A stretch of DNA of 64,000 nucleotides, taken from Capsicum annuum. Taxonomy: Eukaryota; Streptophyta; Magnoliopsida; Solanales; Solanaceae. The notes under the pieces are model-generated. The model was not told where the DNA came from. It did no database searches and saw nothing but the letters and a program-made list of their open reading frames with translations. The DNA is taken from NCBI RefSeq assembly GCF_002878395.1, contig NC_061115.1, forward strand, positions 91,935,576-91,999,575, written 5' to 3'. Positions 29,805-43,700 of the stretch are shown here, in pieces; within the stretch, counting starts at the first letter, position 1; each line of letters begins with the position of its first letter. A program made the translations under genes and the position numbers.

Positions 29805-30714
29805 TCTATGGCTAGCAACACTTCCAAGGGATTTCACTAATGGTATCCATTGTTCCTTCACATCCTTACTTCACTTTCCAAATAACCAAAAACTCATCCT
29901 CTATAAGCAACTGGCCTAGAATTGAGATGAGCATGACTGAAGCTCAAAAACCCAAAATACAACATACTGACAACACACTGAAATAAGCACAACCAAGTAG
30001 ATACTCAACTAGGCTAAGGACAACCCAAAGTATGACTCATACAACCAATTCCAAATATAACATTTTCTTACTTTTATAAACCTAATATCTACTCTATCCT
30101 ACACAAAATCTCTTTGGAATTATTCGAGTCCTGCCCGTATAATCATATCACACTATCCACAAAAGAGTATAACTGACCCATTAGAAATTCACATAGACTA
30201 CCATAAGAACAAGTCTAATATAATTCAACCTGAATACTTGAATGATAGTGATCAAAGTTAAAAATCTTAGCCAAAGCCACTAACTGGTCTGGATGACTCT
30301 TGAAAGAACAAGTTATGAGTCTAAAACCTGTCAAAACTGAATGATCCTCTCTAAAACGCCCTACCAACGGTGGGTGAAACATAATAAAGCCAACTCGAGT
30401 ACACTTTTTTTGCTGATTAGGCATTCAAAATTTGTGATGACAATTGAGAGACCAAGGTCAGAAGTAGTAGAAACTAATATTGTGTGCCGACAGATGAACC
30501 TCTAAGCATATATCAATTATGACCCATTTGAACTAAAAAAAACTGAATCGGGAAGCAATGATTAGGACTAGTCAACTTATCGATAAAGTATCTCAATGGA
30601 GTCAAATTTCAAAATAGAGGATGTAACCAAGTTACACAATCCATAGCTATAATCTTAATACTGAAGCTGAACTATTTGATCTCAATTATCCAAACCGATC
30701 TTGCTGATGTGTAA
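29805..30714. other. Unassigned DNA, probably an older LTR-element interior
   Basis: No firm motif. It is the left flank of the large gypsy insertion; 45682 onward is its continuation on the right. Confidence 0.35.
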
Positions 30715-30719
30715 GCATT
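30715..30719. repeat. Target-site duplication of the large gypsy element, left (GCATT)
   Basis: Matches 45677-45681 exactly, 15 kb away, and lies directly next to the LTR ends. Confidence 0.88.
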
Positions 30720-33700
30720 TATAACAACCCAAGAATTTGACCATTGTAAAATTTCTTAAGTGTTTAACTTACTGGACTTGGAATGACTCAAGGGTACCAT
30801 TCGTACCCTTGAATACAAGTTAGGGGCTATCCTAAAGGTTCACTTGTACCCTAAGATGTATGATTGGCTTGGTTACTACCTAATAAATGATCCACTAGGG
30901 TACAAATTATATAGGAGCATACGAGTGATGCTATTCAAGTCGTATGGTGCATGATTGTCTTGGTCTTATAAAATCTTCCAATGGTATAGTTGGTGGGTAC
31001 GATTGGGTGTGTCACTCATACCCTTAGGTACTATTTAGGGGGGTACGAGTCATATAGAAACTAGTAGGTAGGGTTTTGGCATTACCTTAGGTACAAGTTG
31101 GGGTACCACTGGTACCTTAGGAAACGGATGGTAAGGGTGAGTCATACGAACCTTCGTGGCTTATTTTTATTTGAAGTCAAGGGTAGTCCGGATATTTCCT
31201 ACTTCAAGACCCTTATGTCATCAAGTTATATAACCCTTGATGGCCTTCTATGACACTTTTTAAAAGATTAAAACACTTTAAATACTCCCTCAACACTCTC
31301 TTGAAGATTGGAGGCTAGGGTTTCTTCATGTGTTCTTAAAAGGGCTCAAACTTTAAGATTTCTCCTATGAATATTATTGTATAAGGAATGTACTCCTTCC
31401 TTATTTTTAGTTCCAACTAAAATCATATGTATTGTGTTTTAAATATTGATTTATAGATCATGAATGGTGGTTTTCGAAATATATGTTGAGGGTCTTGATG
31501 TATATGGTTTGGTATTAGTTTAAACTATCTTTTTACATATTTTTGGTAATAGTTTGCGTATGTGGTTATTGGTTAGTTATGGTTTAAGAAATGGGTCTTG
31601 AGTAATCCTAATATGGTGGTTTATGCATTGGTTTTGGTCTTGGTAAAGTTATGCCCTCAACGTGTTTAATAAACTGCCTCAAAAATTGTTTCACTCTATT
31701 GTTGAACTTTTATTAGAAGTCTTGCATGGTTTGGTTTGGTAATGGAACCTTAAATGGATTTGGATAGTTTTGCATAATTTATATGGTTTAAATAATATAA
31801 ATGCATTAAATGTTTGGTATAGTCTAAAATGGTTTGGAAATGGTATAAATGGTGTACATGGTTTGGAAAGATTAAATGGTAAAGCCTTGGTGGCTATGAA
31901 ATTGGTTATGCTTGTGGGGTACATGAAATCCCCCAAGTGGTTTAATATGGTAAATGGAAGGGCACTTGGAAGTCCCCTTAAACCTATATATGGTTGGCTG
32001 TGGATAGTATTTGCAAGTATGGTCAGTATAACAGTACTACTACTAAATGACCTTGGTTAATAAATGGCAAATAGATTGATTGGTTGGTTAGTAATGGTAT
32101 TAATTAGGCAATAATGATGAAATGTGTAGCAAATCCATGGAAGGTAGAGGTCCCGGGGGACTAAAACTGAAAACTCATATTTGCTGATGTGAGGTTCATC
32201 TTGGTGACTATGTACATGATATCAAACTATATTTTGGGGGATGCACTAGTCATCCCGGGTTTTCTTCCTTGGTCATGCTGCTACACGCACTGGGGCCCTT
32301 TGAGCAGGGGAAGCTGAACCCATATACCGCGTGGGTAGTTTAGAACGGCAAAGCTACACAACCTAGGAAAAGGTTTTAAAGGCATGCTAAACTCAATTCT
32401 CTTTCATGGCATAGTTATATATATGTATGGATGTATGCATTATGGGTGGTTTTGCTTGGCTTTGCAAATTTCATTATTTTATCCTTATCCTTAGTGTATG
32501 CTAGTGTTCACCCACTAATCCATCTTTGGGCGACTGTATTCCCATGCTATGCAGGGATTGGACATTCCACTTCTCCTGCTTAGTGATTGGATTCGGGGAT
32601 AGTTGATGTTGGATTGAAGTGGTGAGCTTCCATAGATCAGAAGGCATATATTTTATGTCATGGGTTACTTTACATATTTCTCTTCTTTCATAGACTTTGG
32701 TTTTTGGCTACAGTCAGGGACATATCCCGACTAGGTACTTTTTGGTTTGGTTTAGCGGCTTTGTATGGACCACTGTGGACTTGGGTGTGGTATGGATGGT
32801 TTATGTTATATATATATGCATATGTTGGATTATATAAATTGGTTTTGGTTAGTTACCGCCTTGGTTTGGTTTGTTATTGGGTGGTTGGACTTGATTGGGT
32901 TAGTCTCAGTTATTGACTTATCCCAGAGTCACCACATGGTTAGATACGCTATCTTGTTATGTGTTTGGACTTTAGCTGACTCAAGGTATGCATTTGGTCG
33001 TTGGGTTGGGTAAATGACAGCGCTCGAGCATATACACAAGTGTACGTGGTCTTATCAAGTAGTAAAGTAGCTTCAAGGAAGCCCAAGTATCGATCTCTTA
33101 GGGACTTGTGTTTTCCGTCTATCCAATTCTAGTTTAACAAATTGAGAAGAGTAAAAAAATAGAGTTTTAGGATTGTAAACTAAAAGTAAACTAAACTAAA
33201 GAGGAAAAATAATGACTTAGGACAATCTATGGATAGAAGCCCAGGGTTAAGGATTACGAACAATCATACTACGTTATTGAACTTCATTCGTTACATTGCT
33301 TATCTTGGTTGCTGATTCATAGGGTTAGTTGCATGATTATGGTTTCCCAACCTCTAATCCTTTACCTAAGTTGAACCTTACAACTACACCGTTAAGTGGA
33401 TATGTAATAGTTCACTTAAGTTCTTTAAATCTATCATCCTACGTATGAATTAAGTAAGGATCTAAGTACATCCCTATCCTAAATACTAATTCAAATTCCT
33501 TATTTTATAAAGAAACAAGAACCATACTTTGCTTATTCCCATGTTCTATCTCCCTATTCCCTCTCCCGAGATCACAGGGTTGACAATTGATGTATTTTAA
33601 AGGTAGCTAATCCATAAAATAGTTAAAACAAAAATAAACAAGCAAATCAACAAACTTAATTCAAAACAAAAGTAATGATGATCGTGGTCTTAACCCCGAT

Positions 33701-34760
33701 AGGAGTTTTATCCTTTAATGGAAATATTCATCATCCAATCCCTTGGATTGAAGATACAAACCATGAAAGAAACTAAAATAAAAGAATGATAAAAACCCTA
33801 AAAAGAAGTTGTGTAGCCTCCAAGATCTTCCAAGGATGTCCAAAAGTTAGTAAAAAAAGGTGAATAATGTCCTATTTATAGTGGAAGAAATAAACCATGC
33901 CTTGTTGAACAAGGAAACAGTTTCTGGTCGTCTGCAAACCCAGTGACGCGCCGCGTCGATTATACGTTGAACACATCGACGCTACACGTAGACTTTGCAT
34001 AGGTTCACTATTTTAGGTGCCTTATGAATACATTGGTGTGTCACACTTTCCAATACTCCTTTCACGCAGCTACACTCTCCCAATACCTTTCAGGTATCCA
34101 AATCGGCGTCAACCTGCGTTATGTTCTTCCGTGATCGATTCCAAGACTTTTTGAGTTATTTCCACTTGATTTGAAGCTTCTAAATCCTTCATATATCATC
34201 ATATCCCATTAAAAAATCATCCTATAGCATTAAACACAACAATTTAGAGCTAAAAACAACACAACATTCTCAACGATGAACTAGAAACACGAGCTAAGCA
34301 TAGGCTAAATTCATATTGAGCTTTAACTTATTGTTTTGACTCTTTTCTTGATCCAATTAACCATTGAACATTATAAATAAGTTTTTTCACATATAAATAC
34401 ATAATAACAACCTTATTAACTCATTAAAACACATTAGAACCCAACACAATAGACTAGAAAAACACCTAGCTTAAGCTAGTTCTACTAGTTTTCTCGATTG
34501 AACTCTAAATGCTCAAATTGATCAAAAATCATGTGAATCCACCATTAAACTTTGTAAAAACATACTTGTACACATAAATGCTCATTTATATCATTCTCAC
34601 CTCTTTAATCACATGAATTTTCCTTAAAACAAGCCTAAATAGGCTAGAATAGTAGTGCTAGAATGCATAAATACACCCAACATTAGTAACGGGGGTAGTT
34701 CCTAGTCCTGGTTGGACTTGGTATTGCCTATTATGATAAGTCCCTATTTAGGTCATGTCA
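30720..34760 (+). repeat. 5' LTR of the large gypsy element (with insertion)
   Basis: Starts TATAACAACCCAAGAATTTG and ends GGTCATGTCA. It carries an insertion at 33014-34684. Hairpins built on GGGTAC/GTACCC lie at about 30795-31130. An apparent ORF near 31770-32060 is shared with the other LTR and reflects common descent, not coding. Confidence 0.85.
33014..34684 (+). mobile_element. 1.67-kb insertion in the 5' LTR, solo-LTR-like
   Basis: The partner LTR reads straight through this point. GGTAA (33009-33013) and AGTAA (34685-34689) are a likely 5-bp duplication with one mismatch. One base in is TGACAGCGCTCGAG and near the end CACCCAACA, an LTR-like TG...CA. Its last part (from about 34190) resembles 50200-50690. 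No protein is encoded. A solo LTR is the best reading. Confidence 0.65.
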
Positions 34761-34762
34761 AG

Positions 34763-34778
34763 TTGGTATCAAAGCTTT
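34763..34778 (+). other. Primer-binding site of the large gypsy element
   Basis: TTGGTATCAAAGCTTT, one change from the initiator-methionine-type TTGGTATCAGAGC, two bases after the LTR end. Confidence 0.8.
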
Positions 34779-37700
34779 ATGTTCAGTATCATAGGGTGTT
34801 CACAAAGCCGTGTTGAGTAGAGTCTTGCTTATGGGTGTGTCGTGCACCACACTTATAATCAGTAAGCTATAAGGAATTTAGGAATATTGAATTTTCTTTG
34901 TTATTTTACTTTCAAGCTATGGAGTCTATGGTCTTGAACTCTTCTCTAAATCTTCCTTGGTTCACTCTTCGGATCATGCCGTCTCAACAATCTAAAATTG
35001 TGGAAACTTACCTGTTCTACTAAAACACAACATGGATATATCTATTCTAACTCATAGGGCATAAACCCGGTCAGGGGATATAACTTTTGGTTTTCCCAGT
35101 GGAGCCCAATCTTTATCATCATATTTTCTTTATAAATCTTATGGTTGGTCGCACTATGGCTATTTCGAGGTATGAGGGAATCAGTATTTTAGTTGTGGTT
35201 AGTTGGGTCTCATGTGATGGGGACATCCCATAAGGGTTGCCACTTGGGAAAAGTATTGGCTACTACTTTTGGCTATGTCAGTGGACTAGATCATCTCAAT
35301 GTTCTTACTATTCCTCGGGAGTCTGAGGCATATTTTAATGTCGACACTGTCATGTTGAGAACTCCTTTCTTTATGGTGTGTACGGTTTACTTGGTTAGGG
35401 TTCCTCTATATTTTATGGCCCTATGTATGATTGTGTATTCTGGATGTGGTCCCAAGGTTATTTTAGACTCCTTTCTTCTTTCATTTCTACCACAATAGAT
35501 GACTTTTTAGTTGCCAATAAAGTCTATGGAGGTGTGTGGTATCTGTTGGTAGTAAAAGGGCCTTGGCGGATTTGTTTGACTCAGATGTGGTGGATTTTAA
35601 TGTCATTTGGGGATGGATTAGTTGCACTCATGATTTTCATTGATTAGACGATTAGACTTATTAAGCTCCCTGTGAGTCAGTTTTGGAATGGGATAGTAGT
35701 TTTGTTCCCTATCTATTAAGAAAATAGTTATATTATATCTTAATTTTTCAGAGGTTGATCTACAACAGGTGTCTCTATTATCTAGTCTAGGTTAAAGATT
35801 CTAACCCTGAAGGTCTTTCCTTACATTTGGTTTTGGCGGTGTATGAATTTCCTGGGGTCCTTTCTGACGACCCTTATAGTGTCTTTCTAATGGGAAGGTT
35901 GGTTTAGGGTTGGTCTTGTTTTGGACATTTGTCCAAATTTCTATTCCTTCTTTATAGTATAGTTTCGGTAGAGTTAAAGGATCTTAAAGAGAAATTAAGG
36001 GATCTCTTAGATGAATGTCTTATCAGTCCTAATATTTTCCTGTGGAGTGTCTTTGCTCTTGCATGCATAAGGGGAATGGTTTTTCTTGGGAATGGATAGG
36101 TTGTCGGTGGATGACTAAGGAATTGGGAGCATCCTTCTTATGGGGTAGACCTTATATGTATATTCCATTTTATATGAGGTATTTTGATAGCATTGAATGG
36201 TAGTTAGTAGATCCTTGGCTTAAACCTAGATGCTTGATTTTGACTAAAGAGAGTATGTTAAGCTCGAGAATAGAAATATGGGAGTTGTAGAGGTAAACCA
36301 GTAGGTTGGATAAGGTTGATGATTTTGGAAATATAATAGAAGGAGAGTTGTGCCATATAGGCTAGGAGTTCAGGTTGAACGAAGGGACAAGGGATCTGGT
36401 TATTCCCTAGGTTAGATCATGGATCTTGTACGTGTCTTTGCCCTCGTGCTTATACTTTATTATTGACATGTAATTGATTATTAAATTCATGATTTTAAAT
36501 ATAGGTATTGGCACAATTGAGGGCTTTGACATGATTACTCATTTAATTGATTTTCCATAGATTATGATGCATTATTTATGCTATAATTTTTTTTGAACAT
36601 TGTGGGATTCATGGGAATGCTAAATGGATTTTGGGGTACTATGGATTTCCCAATTACTTGGTTTTGGTTTTGAGAATTATGTGCCCTCAAAATTATTGTG
36701 AAATTGCCATTGAATATAATATTTTCATATGGTTTGACTATTCTTGAATCTTTGCATTGCATACATGGTTAAAAGAACATGAATTGGTTTTGAAAAGGCC
36801 TTGGTTGCCATGTTTGATTTTGAATGATTTAAGTTTAATTGGAAACCTTGGAGTCAATTTGGTCTCATGTTTTTTTTCATGTCTATGTTGGTCTCTAGGT
36901 AGCATTGGGATTAAGGTTGGTTGTTAGTCTAGAATTCTCTTTTAGCAGTGGACTTCAAGGAAAGGTCGGGTTGCATATTCTAGTGATACTCTTCTCTCTC
37001 AGTTAAGAGATTACTTTACTAGTATTGCATGCATTCTTATAGCACTTTTGACTATGGTTCATATTTTGCATTCACTTTATTCCCTGGATATGAGTCTTGT
37101 CCTTGTGTTAAGTAACTTATGGTATGGGTGGTTATATTTGTGTTTCTTTCGATGTCCAGTCTAAGAACTCTTTTTATGGTATTGTTTGGTTGGGATGATT
37201 CTCCATTATGGTCTAGGTAGTTGTTGTAAAGTACTTTGTTTCTATAGTATCATGTCTTATCTCAGGGAATTTGACTTAGGAGGCATTTATAACTCTTGTA
37301 ACTTGGTTTCTTAAATGACTCTTCTTGTGCTAGGGTGGTAGTGGTTTGGAAATTATGGTGATGTATTGAAATGGGGAATGTAGAAGTCCCTAAGTTGGAG
37401 AGAGTCTAGGGTAACTACTAACAATTAAGGTTTTAGAAGGTAAGGTAAGAATGTTGTCATGGGAAATGGTTAGCAAAGGAATAGGTGGTGAAAAAAAATC
37501 CTTGTGGAAATTGTATAAGGTGCTAGATCTTTTAATGGTTAGATCATATTGCAGGTATATAAGTCGCAGGCTTGAATATTATGGTTGGTAGATATACCAA
37601 TAAATCGTGTTGGGTACTTGAGAGGTTTGATAAGGCGTGGCTTTATGAGTTATTTTCATGGCATAGTAGTTGTATGGTTTCGGGTGTTCAATTATAGGAT

Positions 37701-38498
37701 AGAGGTTTTGGTAATAATGGGTGGGTATGAGTTTGTCTTTGTCTTTTACTTATGGTCTTCACATATAATAGTGGTGGAAGAAAATTAGTATTTCTGGATA
37801 GATATAAGGAGTAGAGCCTAGTGGTCAAAGTTAACTAGTTTAAGCTTTGGGTAGGCTTGAACATAGAAGTGGTGGTATATTCTTAGACTTAAGCTCTCGT
37901 AGCGATGTGTCACAATAAATTATATGTTGAATTGGACTTTCTTTCTAGCTTAAGTTCCATTCGTTCAAAATTCTGTGTATTTGTCTTGGAGTAAGGTGTG
38001 GATTATTCTTCATTAGTTTGTTCCTTTGGGTGATATTGGTATCTCAAAATCCTAGTTCTGTAAGGGGTTTCCAATGTTGAGGATCTTGGGTTGGTAAGTT
38101 TGCCGGTTATGAATAAAAGGTGTGGCTTCGGTAACGGTTCCATGGTGGAACTAAAAGCCCGGGAAAGTCATTTGGAATGCGGAAGGGGACATGGAGTCCA
38201 AGTGTCCGCATTGGTTCTTTGTTCCAGAAATTCATCCGTAAGGTGTGTGTTCTTCAAAACATCCTTGTTTTTCTAACTTGGTTAAAGGTGCGTAATGGTT
38301 CCTCTTGCATCTTAGTTTTCTAACTTAGTTAGAGATTGGAATGGAGGTGTTGGGGTATAAATTGTGCTTGGGGTATGTGATGATCTTCTTATCTTTGGTT
38401 GTGTTCTTGTCATATATTTCGATTGGAAGAAATTTTGACGTGTGTTAATATGTTATCTCGCGCTTCTTGTTACCCTTACCCATCATTTGAGGATGAAT

Positions 38499-38516
38499 GA
38501 TCCTAGTGGGGGAGAC
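38499..38516 (+). other. Polypurine tract of the large gypsy element
   Basis: TGATCCTAGTGGGGGAGAC directly precedes the 3' LTR start at 38517; the motif is typical of chromovirus 3' ends. Confidence 0.82.
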
Positions 38517-40708
38517 TATAATACCCTAGGAATTTGACCCTTGTAAAATTTCTTAAGTTTTGGACTTACTGGACTTGGTACAACTCAAGGGTATCATTCG
38601 TACCCTTAAATATGAGTTAGGGGTTGTTTTGAAGGTTCATTCATACCCTAGGCGGTATGTTGGCTTGGTTACTGCCCAAGATACGACTCACTAGGGTGCG
38701 AATCGTGTAGGAGCATATGAGTGGTGCAAGGCAAGTCTTATGGTGCATGATTGTCTTGGTTTTATGGAATCTGCCCATGGTACGATTGGTGGGTACAATT
38801 GGGTGTGTCACTCGTACCCTTAGGTACGAGTTAATAAGGTGTGAATCATATAGAAACCAGTAGGTAGGGTTTTGGCATGGTCTTGGGTACGAGTTAGGGT
38901 ACCACTGGTACCCTAGGATACAAATGGTAAGGGTGAGTCATACCCAACTCATGGCTTGTTTTAATTTTAAGTCAAGGGTAGTTCAGACATTTCCTACTTC
39001 AATACCCTTATGTCCTCACGTTATATAACCCTTGGTGGCCTTCCATAACACTTGTTAAAACATTAAAACACTTTAAATACTCCCTCAAACACTCTCTTGA
39101 AGATTGTAGTCTAGGGTTTCTTCATGTGTTTTTCAAAAAGGATCAAAGGTTGAGATTTCTTCCATGAATCTTCTTATATAAGGCATGTACTCCTTCCCTC
39201 ATTGTTAGTTCCAACTAAAGGCATATGTATTGTGTTTTAAACATTGATTTATGGATCATGAATGGTAGTTTTTGAAATATATATTGAGGGTCTTGATGCA
39301 TATGGTTTGGTATTGGTTTAAACTATGTTTTACTTGTTTTTGGTAATGGTTTTCACATGTGATTATTGATTGGTTATGGTTTAACAAATGGGTCTTGGGT
39401 AACCCTAACTATGGTGGTTTATGCATTGGTTTTGGTCTTGGTAAATGTATGCCCTCAACATGTTTGATAAAATGCCTCAAAGAATGTTTTACTCTATTGT
39501 TGAACTTTTATTGGAACTATTGCATAGTTTGGTTAGTAATGGAACCTTAAATGGATTTGGATGGTTTTTCATGGTTTAAATAGTTTAAATGATATAAATT
39601 CTTTAAATTTTTGGCATTGTCTAAAATGGTTTGGAAATGGTATAAATGTTGTACATAGTTTGGAAATATTAAATGGTAAATCCTTGGTGGCTATGAAATT
39701 GGTTATACTTATGGGGTACATGAAATCCCCCAAGTGGTTTAATATTGTAAATGGAAGGGAACTTGGAAGTCCCCTTAAACCTATATATGGTTGGCTATGG
39801 ACAGTACTTGGCAAGTATGGTCGGTATGATGATACCACCACTAAATGGCCTTTGTTAATAAATGGTAAATGGATTGATTGGTTACTTGGTAATGGTTTTA
39901 ATTAGGTAATAATTGGCGGGATGTGTAGAAAAGCCGTGGAAGGTGTAGGTCCCGGGGGGACCAAAACTGGAAACTCATACTTGCCGATATGAGGTTGGTC
40001 TTGGTGACTGCGTGTATGATGTCACACTCTATTTTTTGAGATGTACTAGTCATCCTAGGTTTTCTTCCCTATTAGTGCGGCTACATGCACTGGGGCCCTT
40101 TCAGCAGGGGAGATGAACCCATATAGCCTGTGGGTGGTTTAGGATGGCAAAGATACACAACGTAGGTAAAGGTTTTAAAGGCATGCTAAACTCAGTTCTC
40201 TTTCCTGGCATGATTATATATATATATGCTCTTATATATATATGTATGGCTTTATGCATTATGGTTGGTTTTACTTGGCTTTGTAAATGACATTATTTTA
40301 TCCTTATCCTGAGTGCATGCTAGTGTTCACCCACTAACCCATTTTCGGGCGGCTATATACCCACGTTATGCAGGGACCGGCCATTCTTCTTCTCTTGCTT
40401 AGTGATTGGATTTGGGGAAAGTCGATATTGGATTAAAGCGGTGAGCTTCCATAGTTCGGAAGACATCTATTTCATGTCATGGGTTTCTTTACATATTTCT
40501 TGTCTATCATAGACTTTGGTTTTTAGCTGTGGTCGGGAGCATTTTCGGACTAGGTACTCTTTGATTTAGTCTAGAGGCTTTATATGGACTACTGTGAACT
40601 TGGGTATGGTATGGATGATTTATGTTTTATATATACATACGTTGGATTAGATAAATTGGTTTTGGTTATTGGTTTCCGCATTGGTTTGGTTGGACTTGAT
40701 TGGGTTGG

Positions 40709-43700
40709 TGTCACGACCCGATTCCTCAGATCATGATGGCGCCTACCATAACCCACCAGTTGGCAAGCCAATCCATAGTCCGGAATGGATAGTAATGGAC
40801 TACTCAATAAGGAAAATAATGCGGAATATATGGATTAAAGATCAATACATAGAAGAATCCCAAAACCCGGTGGTATCAGTACAAGAGCTTCTAATATCAT
40901 AAAAGTACAAAAGTGATATATCAAGAATTATACAATGGTACAAATTGTCTCAAAATACAACTTAAGAGACTAGTCTAATACATAGGAGAGAGATAAGTAA
41001 TACTCCGAACTCTAGGAGCTCACTCTAAGTCTCCGAACTAGGGCTGCACCGCACAATGCACACATCAACAACGATAACCCGTATTATGATCTGCAGGCTG
41101 CAGAAGTGTAGTATGAGTACCAAATGAATGATACTCAGTAGGCAATTAGCAACTGAGCTCCAAAGATAAAGAAGATATACACAACATATAAACAAAATGG
41201 GAACTACACCCAAGAGTCCATAAATCATATAATAAGTCAATGAGAGTAATAAGGGAAAACTATCATATTTATATCCAAGCGTCTAGCATAATAAGACTAA
41301 AGGAAGTATCAGGGTGAACTATCTTATTCTATCTACATTCAACATATGTCAATGCTATACCATATATCCCATATCAATATAAGAATAAAGAGCGAATGAA
41401 AGATATATAGTAATATGCAACGCGAAGTAAAGACTATATAAAATGAACAACAAATGATGGGATATATGGTAGTACCATAGCTTCATATATCTAGATATAT
41501 ATAGGTATTCGTACATATAAAAATGAGGTCATCTCAATGCATAACCTATCTTATCATATTCTCATTTAAGATCTAATTATAACACTTATCGGTATTTAAA
41601 TACTATGATACTCGGGGTTTCTAATCCACATGGCTAGACATAAGATAATCGTGCATAATAATGCAATCATAAGATAGGAGAGGCCGAAGACATACCTTAA
41701 ATCCTGATACCGAATCAATGACCGATCTGTCATAAGCTTGCCATAATAATGATCATAACAATGATAACAACAATACCAATAACAGTGTGAATAACCGGCT
41801 ATTCTAGACAACCAAATACCTAGCCGAGCCTATGTGTACCCTCACCGCCCCAGACTCGGAAGGTTTAATCAACATACAACAACACAAGGCATATTCTTTA
41901 CCCATATTTATGCAAATGTCCCATACCGGCTGATAGACATAGGTGCATGCTGGTGATAGGCGATGCATATGCAAGAATAAATGCAAAGTACACAATCAAT
42001 ATCACAACTCATCATAATTGGCCTTATCAGGACTATCATCATCGTAATCAACCTCCGGCCTCGCCGGATATCAATATAATCTTAATATTATCCTCCGGAC
42101 TTGAACCGGGTATCAATATCATCGCAATATTCTCCGACCTTGCCGAGTGTTAATATGTCATCACAATATCCTCCGACCTTGCCGGGTATCAATATCATCT
42201 CAATAGTATCCCCCGAACTCGAACCGGGTATCAATAACATCATAATATCCTCTGGCCTTGCTGGGTATCAGTATGTCATCACAATATCCTCCGGCCATGC
42301 TGGGTATCATAACTATCAACACATAAATATAGGCCCATAATAGTGCACAGACGCAAGTCGATATACTCATAACCATAGAAATATCTATCTTGTCAATACA
42401 TCCCAACTACTCGTTATTATCTAACCAACGGTTATGATTATTAAGCCGCTAATTCGCTATTCATCATAGGACCATAATCACCATTTATCCACTATTCATT
42501 ATTATCAACTAATTATCATATATTCGATAATCATCATTAGCCAACAAATTAAAAACTATCTTTTATTAACTAACACCAATCATTAACTATCATTTACCAA
42601 CTAATCATCATTATTCAACTAATCCTCATTATTTGATAGTCAATATTATTAACTCAGTATTATCTTCATCTAGGCATCGTTATTAACTAGGCGTCATTAT
42701 CACTAACTTTCTTTATCATCTAGCAATATTAAGTCACATTATCCTTACTTAACAACTAATCGGCATCACAACTTCTTATCAAAAGCAACTAATTATTATC
42801 ATAGATAAACCCATTTTTATGGCCACGTATAAACTCTAATCGTTAGCTACCATATTTCAACTAAGCAGGGATCATTACTAGTACATTAGATTTCTATCCA
42901 TCAAGTACTATAGCCGCCTAAAAGACATCTAGCTACAACTTTGCTTAGCCCTTAATTAGTAAGAACAATCATAAGATCGTATTTCAACTAGAATCATATT
43001 AATTACCGATATAATAATCATGAATGTACAAAATCTATGCATGCCATCACCAATATTCAATCAGTGGAATAGTAAGCATCATACCACATATTTCTCTATC
43101 CCATACTGGAGAGATGTGTATATAAACATATACATATTTATAACTATAATCACATCACTTATAGTGACAAACACTTCTTGAATATTCAATCAATGTCATA
43201 ATGCGCCCCTTGGCCCACTAATTTATCCGAAATAATCTCAACATCATAATCATGGCCTTAGGCCCATATTCATATTTGGAACTCATATTGATAAGCCATT
43301 GCATATCTCTAATAATCGTACATATATGAGGCATAATATTAATAAGCATGTAATCATCTCTAGGATATCTTATATCAATAGGCCATATATCATGACAACG
43401 AGAAATATCACTTCTTTAGGACAATTTACATATCCAAGAGAAACATTATCTATATAGGTCCAACAATCATTACTAAAGGAAATAGCAACTATATAGGCCA
43501 ATCATCAAGTCTAAGAGGAAATAGCATCTCTATAGGCCACATAACATATCTAAAAGTAATATCATCTCTAAATGCCCAATGTCACTTCCACAAGGAGTAT
43601 CATAATCATAACTCAAAAACCATAATCCGAGAATGTCAATAAAAGTCACAAAGTTAAAAAGTAACCTTATTCTAAGGTTTACTAGCCTCATATATGTATA

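Larger units (their letters stand above)
34761..38516 (+). pseudogene. Degraded internal region of the large gypsy element
   Basis: The best-preserved part is about 35590-36070. VDFNVIWGWISCTHDFH resembles the end of gypsy protease (VDFDVILGMDWL). VYEFPGVLSDDPYS resembles the REFPDVF linker. KEKLRDLLDECLISPNIFLW resembles the start of the RT domain. They lie in different frames with stops. The RT catalytic core, RNase H and integrase were not recognised. The remainder (36100-38490) is non-coding. Confidence 0.7.

Noticed and set aside
31770..32060. A 96-codon frame similar to one at 39561-39905
   Set aside because: Both lie at the same place in the two LTRs of one element. Similarity follows from common descent, and no motif or codon signature supports coding.
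35193..35498. A 101-codon frame with membrane-like character
   Set aside because: It lies inside the decayed gypsy interior between the primer site and pol scraps; most likely a frame in degraded gag or protease.
42101..42340. A repetitive frame rich in SSQYPP/PGINI
   Set aside because: It is the translation of the ~45-bp tandem repeats inside a solo LTR.
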